Assembly (NCBI GenBank): GCA_024696725.1
Contig: JAILGO010000024.1
Location: 1-5,145 of the forward strand
DNA from: Eubacterium sp.
Lineage (GTDB): Bacteria; Bacillota; Clostridia; Oscillospirales; Acutalibacteraceae
Length of the DNA stretch: 5,145 nt
Reading direction: 5' to 3'
The notes under the pieces were generated by a model, which saw only the letters and a program-made list of their open reading frames with translations, was not told the origin of the DNA and made no database searches. The number at the start of each line of letters is the position of its first letter. Within the stretch, counting starts at the first letter, position 1. Made by a program: the position numbers and the translations under genes. Shown here piece after piece: positions 1 through 5,145 of this stretch.

Positions 1-1004
1 GCAATGCCCATGTAGTCCACGATCACGCCGTAGCGCTTCTTAAAATACTTTATGAACGCTCTTACCGCTCTTTCCGGCTCGGCGTTCTTTTTATTTTTCC
101 ATCTTAAAAGCGCTCTTGCCTTTCTTCTCATTTTCTTTTTCAGCTTCATTTTTGAAACATCAGAAATATCGACCGTGCCGTCCTTATAGCTGAAGCCGAG
201 GAATGTCCACTCCTCGCCGGGTAAGCTTTTATAAACTTTATTTTCATTAACGGACAGTTCCTTATTGCTGAGAAATTCCGTTATCGCGTTCACATAGGAG
301 TTAAGCTCGTTCTCATTTTCAGCGAATACGATTATATCGTCGGAGTATCTCGCGTAAAGCACGTCAATATCGTCGAAGCTCTTATCAAGCTTACTCAGAT
401 AGAGATTGGCAAGAAAGCCCGACAGCGGCGAGCCGGCGATTATCCCTTTTTTCTTCGTAATTATTTCGCCCTCATAATACGATTTATCATTAAGAAGCAT
501 AGCTTCAATAAGCTTATAAAGCCTTAAATTATCGCTTATAGCTTCTTTAAGCTCGGGAAGAATAAGCGCGGCGTTAACCGAATTAAAATAATCGGAAATA
601 TCGAGCTTATAAGAATACATATTTCTTATATTTTCCGTTTTAATAAGACGGGTTAAAGCCTTTTTAACGCCCATATCGCGCCTGAAGGAATAGAGATTAT
701 CGCTGAAAAGATAATCGTAATCAAGAAGCTTCCACGCAATAAACTTCTGAATATAGTTTTCCGTTTCATTAAAGATATAGACGGTGCGCTTTTTAGTAGA
801 ATTACTCTTATTGATTTTAACCGCTTCGGGCAGAGAAAATAAGCCGCCGTTATTTATATACTCTGCGGCGTATAAATAATTCTTTTCTGTTATAAATTCG
901 CTTAAAGCTTCTTCATCGGCTCGGTTAAGATGACCTTTTTCCTTTTTATACTCAAGAAAAGAAAGCCACTCATAATCCGAGAGAAGCGCGTCTAAAATAT
1001 CCAT
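1..1004 (-). CDS. Reverse transcriptase, C-terminus cut by the window edge
   Basis: This is an RNA-directed DNA polymerase, open for 334 codons from ATG 1004 and still open at the left edge. RT motifs appear in order. KKRTVYIF (71-78) and YSFRRDMG (105-112) are the fingers region. KLDISDYFNSV (133-143) carries catalytic D135. GIIAGSPLSGFLANLYL (187-203) is motif 4. YARYSDDIIVF (217-227) is the catalytic box with D222 and D223. LSVNENKVY (250-258) and WTFLGFSY (266-273) are motifs 6 and 7. A very basic stretch at 285-306 begins the thumb. The fold resembles group II intron-like bacterial RTs, but motif 4 has AG where QG is usual and SG where SP is usual, and the box is YSDD rather than YADD. 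Retron NAxxH and VTG motifs and the DGR SQ motif are not seen. No Shine-Dalgarno precedes the ATG; the 12 bases upstream are AT-only and follow a structured RNA (1017-1134). Likely roles are a defence-type or RNA-templated RT; this is inference. The RT identity is secure and the subclass is not. Confidence 0.93.
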   Translation of the reverse strand, partial: MDILDALLSDYEWLSFLEYKKEKGHLNRADEEALSEFITEKNYLYAAEYINNGGLFSLPEAVKINKSNSTKKRTVYIFNETENYIQKFIAWKLLDYDYLFSDNLYSFRRDMGVKKALTRLIKTENIRNMYSYKLDISDYFNSVNAALILPELKEAISDNLRLYKLIEAMLLNDKSYYEGEIITKKKGIIAGSPLSGFLANLYLSKLDKSFDDIDVLYARYSDDIIVFAENENELNSYVNAITEFLSNKELSVNENKVYKSLPGEEWTFLGFSYKDGTVDISDVSKMKLKKKMRRKARALLRWKNKKNAEPERAVRAFIKYFKKRYGVIVDYMGI

Positions 1005-1016
1005 AATAAAAATAAA

Positions 1017-1134
1017 GGGCCGGGAACGATTTAAAATCGCAATTTTGCGATACAGGTCTGCACGCGGAAAGGCTGCCTGCAAAGCACAATATATTCCGCG
1101 CTTTAACCCTCACAGGCGCATAGCATCCCGACCC
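1017..1134 (-). ncRNA. Candidate structured RNA upstream of the reverse transcriptase
   Basis: This is 118 bases of non-coding sequence between the 167-residue gene and the RT, with strong internal complementarity. The ends pair: 1126-1134 with 1017-1025 gives 9 bp, GGGUCGGGA with UCCCGGCCC, including one U-G pair. An internal stem pairs 1094-1101 with 1062-1069 (8 bp, one G-U). A crossing helix can form between 1109-1117 and 1075-1083 (GCCUGUGAG with UUUGCAGGC, 9 continuous pairs of which 3 are wobbles), which would make an H-type pseudoknot with the internal stem. A further hairpin lies at 1036-1051. The wobble pairs are legal only in the minus-strand RNA (they become A-C on the plus strand), which favours transcription together with the RT. 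The likely role is template, primer or cofactor RNA for the RT, by analogy with retrons and defence RTs that carry an upstream RNA. Alternatively it is a cis-acting leader controlling RT expression. No promoter was recognised just upstream, so the RNA may be processed from the operon transcript. Folding is by eye only. Confidence 0.6.
1036..1051 (-). other. Small hairpin inside the candidate RNA, weakly terminator-like
   Basis: AUCGCA (1051-1046) pairs with UGCGAU (1041-1036) around a 4-base AAAU loop, and three more U residues follow. A competing 5-bp hairpin, CGAUU (1039-1035) with AAUCG (1031-1027), uses some of the same bases, so only one of the two can form at a time. The stem is short and AU-rich and the U run is brief, so it would be a poor intrinsic terminator. 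It fits better as one arm of the structured RNA. Confidence 0.4.
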
Positions 1135-1142
1135 TGATTAGC

Positions 1143-1646
1143 TTAAAGGTTGTTCTTAATTCTGTTTACTACGTATTCCTTTTCGTTAGCGTACTCCTCG
1201 AAGAAGCGAAGGTATTTAATTCCCCTGTCCTCAACGATTTTCTTCGTTGCAACAACGTTCATACCTCTGTAATTATTCGTTCTTACAAGAGCTACCGCAA
1301 GAACGGGCGTTCCGTTTTTAATAAAAAGGAACTGAATCGGCGCGCATTTAGGATGACAGGAAGGGTCAAGCTCAGCTGCACTGACGCGTTTTTTAACCTC
1401 ATAGTCCGCAAACTCCGCGTCGATAATCTCTTCAAAATGATAAAATTGGTCGGTAGCGGGCTTCATCTCGTAAGACGGAGTATACGTCGGCTTGTCAGCC
1501 GGAACGTTCGCTGAATCTTTTTTCACAGCTGTTGCGCTGACGCTTCCCGCGACCTTTTCGATTTCCTTTGCGATGTCGTCCTTATGCTTATCTATTTCGT
1601 CAGCAAGGGCGCCGACACTCTTTTTTAATGAATCAAATAAACCCAT
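1143..1646 (-). CDS. Unknown 167-residue protein with amphipathic N-terminus and CHxxC motif
   Basis: I do not recognise this protein. The first ~33 residues (MGLFDSLKKSVGALADEIDK onward) look like a charged amphipathic helix. A low-complexity linker rich in A, K, S, P and T follows (about 34-60). A compact C-terminal domain spans about 66-167. That domain contains CHPKC (97-101), then a beta-rich stretch IQFLFIKNGTPVLAVAL (104-120), NNYRGM (124-129) and a helix ending in YVVNRIKNNL. The alternating strand-helix layout recalls degenerate PD-(D/E)XK-like folds, but no catalytic D, E-x-K set is visible, so no nuclease activity is claimed. No signal peptide or membrane span is present. The start is fixed by an AAGGAG site at 1654-1659 inside the end of the upstream tRNA nucleotidyltransferase gene, 4 bases away, so the two genes are cotranscribed. 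Its stop lies 8 bases before the structured RNA of the RT. It could be a partner of the RT or simply the last gene of the operon. Confidence 0.82.
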   Translation of the reverse strand: MGLFDSLKKSVGALADEIDKHKDDIAKEIEKVAGSVSATAVKKDSANVPADKPTYTPSYEMKPATDQFYHFEEIIDAEFADYEVKKRVSAAELDPSCHPKCAPIQFLFIKNGTPVLAVALVRTNNYRGMNVVATKKIVEDRGIKYLRFFEEYANEKEYVVNRIKNNL

Positions 1647-1650
1647 AGTA

Positions 1651-2994
1651 TCACTCCTTATAATTATTATAATCTTTCTCTGCTATAATCAGCAGCTTTT
1701 CACGTACGTTAAGCGCGGGAATATCGGATACGTCGGCAATAAGGCGTTCAAGCTCCTTTTGAATAGCCTTACCCTCATAGCCGAGGTCTATTAAGTCGCG
1801 GCCGTTTATTTTTAAATCGGAGACAAGATACGGCTCGCCGCTGTCTATTACCTCTTTTATAAAGCTCTCGGCTCTTTCGACTTCGGAAAGCTCTTTTTTC
1901 GCAAGCACGGGATTGTGCGCTGAAAGGTCGGCTTTTTTAACCTCGCATAAATCAAGAAGCAGGTCGGGACCGAGCCTTCTCAGCCATTTTTTAACTGAAG
2001 ACGACGTAAGCTTAAAATGAGCGTCGTGAAGCTCAACGAGAGTTACAGCCTTATTCAGAAACGCGTTACTCACTCTGAAGCCTTTAAGCACTGAACATGC
2101 GATTTCAGCGCTGTACTTCGGATGGCGGTAAAAATGCTCGAAGCCGTCATTACCGAGCGTTTTACACTGTGGCTTCGCGATATCGTGAAGAAGAAGCGCA
2201 AAGCGTATATAGTCCTTTTTCTCCGAGGCGGCGACAGCTTTAACGGTATGGGTATAAACGTCGTAGATATGCCATCTGTTTACCTGAGAGCAGTCAAAGC
2301 AGGGCTTAAGCTCAGGAATTACTACGGCGATAATTTCTCTGTATTCAAGAAGAACGCGCTCACAGTCCTTACCGAGAAGAAGCTTTGTAAGCTCAATAAA
2401 GATTCGCTCGGCGGCGATATTATTAAGAAGTTCCCTGTTGTCGAAAAGCGAGCGCCTTGTATTTTCCTCAATTTCAAAGCCGAGCACGGATGAAAAGCGA
2501 AGCGCTCTCATAATTCTCAGCGCGTCCTCGTTAAAGCGCTTATCCGGGTCTCCGACGCAGCGTATTATCCCCTTTTTAATATCTTCCCGTCCGCCGTAGA
2601 GGTCAACAAAGCCCTCGTCGGCGTTATAGGCTATCGCGTTAACGGTAAAGTCGCGACGCGCTAAATCGCTCGAAACGTCGCTAACAAAGCGCACGCTTTC
2701 GGGACGGCGGTTATCGAGATATTCTCCGTCCGTGCGGAAGGTCGTTATCTCATAGGGCGTTTTATTAAGAACAGCAGTAACCGTGCCGTGCTTAAGTCCG
2801 GTTTCGATATATCTTATACCGCTTTGCTCAAGCAACGCTTCCACCTCGTTAGGGAGCGCGGAGGTACAGATATCAATATCGCTTACAGGTCTTTCAAGAA
2901 TAAAATCGCGCACGCAACCGCCTACGGCGTAAGACTTATAACCCGCGCCGCAGAGTATAGCTATTAACTTTTCAGCGTCGGGTGTAAGTTTCAT
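1651..2994 (-). CDS. cca: CCA-adding tRNA nucleotidyltransferase with HD domain
   Basis: This is a class II nucleotidyltransferase that builds or repairs the 3' CCA end of tRNAs from CTP and ATP in the cytoplasm. The 447 residues are complete and of normal length for the HD-containing form. GGCVRD (25-30) is the nucleotide-binding loop, and DID (39-41) gives the two metal-binding carboxylates. RRDFTVNAIA (113-122) is the ribose and palm motif, and EDALR (156-160) within FNEDALRIMRALRF is the template-like base-recognition motif. An HD phosphohydrolase domain follows at about 245-360, with H249, LLHDIAKP carrying H270 and D271, and YRHPKYSAE carrying H291. The family's HD domains are associated with phosphatase or phosphodiesterase activity. 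The ATG overlaps the stop of the upstream gene by 4 bases (ATGA). No clear ribosome binding site precedes it, so translational coupling is likely. A poly(A) polymerase is the main alternative within this superfamily, but the motif set, the HD domain and the lack of a second paralogue here favour CCA addition. Confidence 0.95.
   Translation of the reverse strand: MKLTPDAEKLIAILCGAGYKSYAVGGCVRDFILERPVSDIDICTSALPNEVEALLEQSGIRYIETGLKHGTVTAVLNKTPYEITTFRTDGEYLDNRRPESVRFVSDVSSDLARRDFTVNAIAYNADEGFVDLYGGREDIKKGIIRCVGDPDKRFNEDALRIMRALRFSSVLGFEIEENTRRSLFDNRELLNNIAAERIFIELTKLLLGKDCERVLLEYREIIAVVIPELKPCFDCSQVNRWHIYDVYTHTVKAVAASEKKDYIRFALLLHDIAKPQCKTLGNDGFEHFYRHPKYSAEIACSVLKGFRVSNAFLNKAVTLVELHDAHFKLTSSSVKKWLRRLGPDLLLDLCEVKKADLSAHNPVLAKKELSEVERAESFIKEVIDSGEPYLVSDLKINGRDLIDLGYEGKAIQKELERLIADVSDIPALNVREKLLIIAEKDYNNYKE
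1654..1659 (-). promoter_or_regulatory. Shine-Dalgarno site of the 167-residue gene
   Basis: AAGGAG on the minus strand lies 7 bases before ATG 1646 and is embedded in the last codons of the upstream gene. It fixes the start codon and is the clearest ribosome binding site in the window. Confidence 0.85.
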
Positions 2995-3380
2995 AAATCA
3001 AGATACATTTTAATTAGGTTTTTATCGTTATAGCTTTCAAGCGCAGTCAGCGCCTGAGTTTTTTCCTCGGGTAAAAAGTCGGGCTTATCCTCGGGATAGT
3101 CCCATTTTTCAAAGAGGTCTTTTCGGGTACAAAGCATTATTCCGTCGCTAAGCACCCACGGATAATAATAGATTTTACGCTTGTTTTTAATATAGACAAG
3201 AGTTCCCGAGGAGCCGTCGGTAATATTCTTAAAATAGTCGAGTCCCTTTGCCTCCTTCATAAGAATTCTTACCTGCTGCTCAAAGGGCATCCTCTTGAAC
3301 TGAAGCTTATTAATGAACGGAAAAACGATTATTCCGAGTATAAGAAGCACGATAACGGCAATTACAATATACTGCGTCAT
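2991..3380 (-). CDS. Small unknown membrane-anchored protein, 129 residues
   Basis: I do not recognise this protein. Residues about 4-22 (YIVIAVIVLLILGIIVF and flanks) form one hydrophobic membrane segment directly at the N-terminus. Basic residues follow (K25, K29, R30), so a cytoplasmic C-terminal domain is likely by the positive-inside rule. The soluble part (about 30-129) mixes basic and aromatic residues, with KNKRKIYYYPWVLSDG (65-80) as its most distinctive stretch. There are no cysteine pairs, repeats or known catalytic motifs. Both ends overlap neighbours by 4 bases in the ATGA arrangement: its ATG overlaps the stop of the alpha-mannosidase gene, and its TGA overlaps the start of cca. 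It is therefore almost certainly translated by coupling in the same operon. The tight packing supports a real gene although its function is unknown. Confidence 0.82.
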   Translation of the reverse strand: MTQYIVIAVIVLLILGIIVFPFINKLQFKRMPFEQQVRILMKEAKGLDYFKNITDGSSGTLVYIKNKRKIYYYPWVLSDGIMLCTRKDLFEKWDYPEDKPDFLPEEKTQALTALESYNDKNLIKMYLDL

Positions 3381-5145
3381 AATCTTTCAACTCCGAGAGT
3401 AATAATTTCAAACGGCGCGTATTCGATTACGTCGGCTTCTCCGAGCGTTTCCTCGAGCATAGAGAGAAGCTTCACGGGCTTTTCCGGCTTAATTCTTCCG
3501 CGCTCGCCTTTTGTTTCACAGAGACGGATAACGTACATTTTACCGTCCTCGCTTATCTTAGCCGCCTGTAGCGTAAGCGGTTCAAAAGTCGGCAGGGACC
3601 ACTTAAGCTCAGTATGAACAAGCGGAGTGTTATATTCAAGCGCAATGTCGCCGACTCCCGCCTTAACCGCGGAATCCTTATGGGGATAAATCATATAGCA
3701 GAAGCTATGAAAACCGAGGTCCGAGGTTACGTCGGGACGCACGGTCGCACGAAGGAGCGAAAGACTCATAGAGCCGTCCTTAAATCCGACTCCGTACTTC
3801 CCGTCGTTTATAATCGCTATGCCTCCGTCAGTTTCGTCAAGCGAGCACCATTTATGAGTACAAACCTCAAAGCGCGCCTGCTGCCACGAGGTATTTCTAT
3901 GGGTATCGCGCTCAATAAATCCCGCAGAGGTGTCGCAGAGCGCCTTTCTCGTAAGCACGTTACAGTCAAAGTGAGCCTTAGCGAGACGGTGCTGAACGCG
4001 CCAGTCGACGTTATTTTCGATTTCTATTCCCCTGCTGAGATTAAAGAGTCTTACGGTCATAGTCCACTTAGAGCTGCCGCAAGCGAGACCGCATTTAAAC
4101 GAGGCGCACTGAGAGTCGTATTCGGAGAGCATAAGAGGCTCAATGACGTCAACATCATACTCATTTTCGGTATAATTCGGGAGAATATCCCACGCGTCGT
4201 AGTTACCCGGACGGTCGTCGTAGATTTTAAGCTTATTGAAGTCGCCGTTAACCCATTCGCGCTCAAGCTCCTTATCGTAGAGCGAGGCAAACGAGCCGTC
4301 GGGATTGAATTTAATTTTATAATACGGTGTTTCTACGCTCACACCGTCGTGAACGAGCCAGTCAGCGTTTCCTTCACGGTATTCAATATCGCTCGAGCTC
4401 ATAGGCTTTATGTCAGGAATACACCAGAAGCCGCGTTTTCCGAGCCTCGTCGACTTACCGTAATCCGCTTCAATAAAGGTAACGGAATCGCGTCGGATAT
4501 TAAGAGTATTAAAATACTTTCCACCGCTTCCGATAATCTTATCAAGGGCTTCGTCGACATCCTTATAATCGCGGATTGCGTCCTCATACACTGGATGGAT
4601 ATGCGAGCCGGGAAGAATATCGTGAAATTGATTAATAAGGAATTTTTTATATAGCTCTCTTAATTCTTCGGGGTATTCGTTTCTCATAACGGAAACGATT
4701 TCGGCGTTTCTGAGCTTAGCTTCAAGCATTCTGTTATAACGCTTAAGCTCTGACTTTGTTGTAAAGGTGCCACGGTGCATTTCAAGATAAAGCTCACCGT
4801 CCCAGGTTTCAAGACGGTCGTTATTTTTCAGGTTCTTTTCAAGAAATTCTGCGCCGCCCGTATGGGTACATTTCGGCATAATACTGAGCTTTTCAAAACG
4901 GTGCATAAGCTCGAGCATATCCTCGGTACAACCCGAGCCGCCGTCGCCGTAGCCGAACATATTCATAGTCTGACCGCCGTAGATTTTATCCTGATAAGCA
5001 TCCCAGTTTTCCTGAATCTGCGACGGATAATTCCAGGTTATAAAGTGAGTCGGAGGAACGCAGGCGTAAACCTCGCTGCCGTCAATTCCGCGCCATATAA
5101 AGTTATTATGCGGAAAACGGTTAGTATCGTTCCAGGTCGACATTT
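3377..5145 (-). CDS. GH38 alpha-mannosidase, C-terminal part; N-terminus beyond the window
   Basis: This is a glycoside hydrolase family 38 enzyme that removes alpha-linked mannose from glycans, probably in the cytoplasm on imported oligosaccharides. About 588 residues are visible of a protein that is usually around 1000. Family signatures are WNDTNRFPH (4-12), FIWRGIDGSEV (15-25), FGYGDGGSG (63-71), LYLEMHRGTFTTKSELKRYNR (118-138) and NQFHDILPGSHIHPVYEDA (171-189). In the last, H174 matches the zinc-binding histidine of the family. The rest, about 210-588, is the beta-sandwich C-terminal region. The HxD zinc motif and the nucleophile aspartate lie in the missing N-terminal part, so activity cannot be judged. 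The ATG at 5143 is internal: family members continue upstream of this point, and the two bases beyond it fit a lysine codon. The gene's stop overlaps the next ATG by 4 bases. No signal peptide can be assessed. Confidence 0.94.
   Translation of the reverse strand, partial: MSTWNDTNRFPHNNFIWRGIDGSEVYACVPPTHFITWNYPSQIQENWDAYQDKIYGGQTMNMFGYGDGGSGCTEDMLELMHRFEKLSIMPKCTHTGGAEFLEKNLKNNDRLETWDGELYLEMHRGTFTTKSELKRYNRMLEAKLRNAEIVSVMRNEYPEELRELYKKFLINQFHDILPGSHIHPVYEDAIRDYKDVDEALDKIIGSGGKYFNTLNIRRDSVTFIEADYGKSTRLGKRGFWCIPDIKPMSSSDIEYREGNADWLVHDGVSVETPYYKIKFNPDGSFASLYDKELEREWVNGDFNKLKIYDDRPGNYDAWDILPNYTENEYDVDVIEPLMLSEYDSQCASFKCGLACGSSKWTMTVRLFNLSRGIEIENNVDWRVQHRLAKAHFDCNVLTRKALCDTSAGFIERDTHRNTSWQQARFEVCTHKWCSLDETDGGIAIINDGKYGVGFKDGSMSLSLLRATVRPDVTSDLGFHSFCYMIYPHKDSAVKAGVGDIALEYNTPLVHTELKWSLPTFEPLTLQAAKISEDGKMYVIRLCETKGERGRIKPEKPVKLLSMLEETLGEADVIEYAPFEIITLGVERL

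Noticed and set aside
1005..1025. Intrinsic terminator before the RT
   Set aside because: The CCC arm followed by UUUAUUUUUAUU looks terminator-like, but its pairing partner is about 100 bases away, and stopping here would leave the RT without a transcript. It is more likely the closing stem of the RNA.
1..1134. Classical retron
   Set aside because: The end-pairing stem is retron-like, but no NAxxH or VTG motif was found in the visible RT and no long msd hairpin is present. It is kept only as a related architecture, since the RT C-terminus is not visible.
1..1142. Diversity-generating retroelement
   Set aside because: RT motif 4 is GSPLSG rather than the SQ form typical of DGR enzymes. No avd gene and no template/variable repeat pair were seen in the window.
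1..1142. Group II intron with its maturase
   Set aside because: The RT resembles this group, but no domain V-like hairpin or intron boundary was recognised in the short upstream region. The downstream side, where domains V and VI would lie, is outside the window, so this is not fully excluded.
1492..1794. A 100-codon open frame on the plus strand
   Set aside because: It spans antisense across the junction of two well-supported minus-strand genes and has no independent support.
2122..2493. A 123-codon open frame on the plus strand
   Set aside because: It is the antisense shadow of the tRNA nucleotidyltransferase in the same codon register, with no ribosome site and no protein motif.
4057..4290. 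A 77-codon minus-strand frame
   Set aside because: It lies inside the alpha-mannosidase in another frame; the composition is S/T/L-rich noise.
3614..4654. A 346-codon open frame on the plus strand
   Set aside because: It lies exactly codon-on-codon opposite the alpha-mannosidase, which has clear family motifs. The frame is open only because the sense strand avoids TTA, CTA and TCA codons there. The predicted protein is rich in R and V and has no recognisable motif.
5141..5143. ATG as the true start of the alpha-mannosidase
   Set aside because: The residues after it match the middle of GH38 enzymes, and the N-terminal catalytic motifs must lie upstream outside the window.

Overview
The window reads as chromosomal DNA of a gut-type Clostridia bacterium, probably of the Oscillospirales/Ruminococcaceae kind. 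This assignment is an inference from the mixed AT/GC composition, the short intergenic spacing, the ATGA gene overlaps and the style of the proteins. No marker gene fixes the species. All convincing genes lie on the minus strand, so transcription runs from high to low coordinates.

Reading in that direction, the first gene (3377 to the right edge) is the C-terminal part of a GH38 alpha-mannosidase, cut by the window edge. It overlaps by 4 bases a small unknown single-pass membrane protein (2991-3380). That gene overlaps by 4 bases a complete HD-containing CCA-adding tRNA nucleotidyltransferase (1651-2994). Four bases later comes a 167-residue unknown protein (1143-1646) with a good ribosome binding site. 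These four genes are packed as one transcription unit, although their functions do not obviously belong together.

The most interesting part is the left end. A reverse transcriptase gene starts at 1004 and runs off the left edge, open for 334 codons. It has all the main RT motifs, including a YSDD catalytic box. Between it and the 167-residue gene are 138 non-coding bases, of which 118 (1017-1134) look like a compact structured RNA on the same strand. This RNA has a 9-bp stem joining its two ends, an 8-bp internal stem and a possible crossing helix that would form an H-type pseudoknot. Several of the pairs are G-U wobbles possible only in the minus-strand transcript, so the RNA is probably made in the same direction as the RT.

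An RT preceded by a closed structured RNA is the layout of retrons and of several defence-associated RT systems. This RT lacks the usual retron and DGR hallmarks in the part visible here. The pair is therefore best described as an RT plus ncRNA cassette of unassigned class. All folding was done by eye and has not been tested by covariation or energy calculation.
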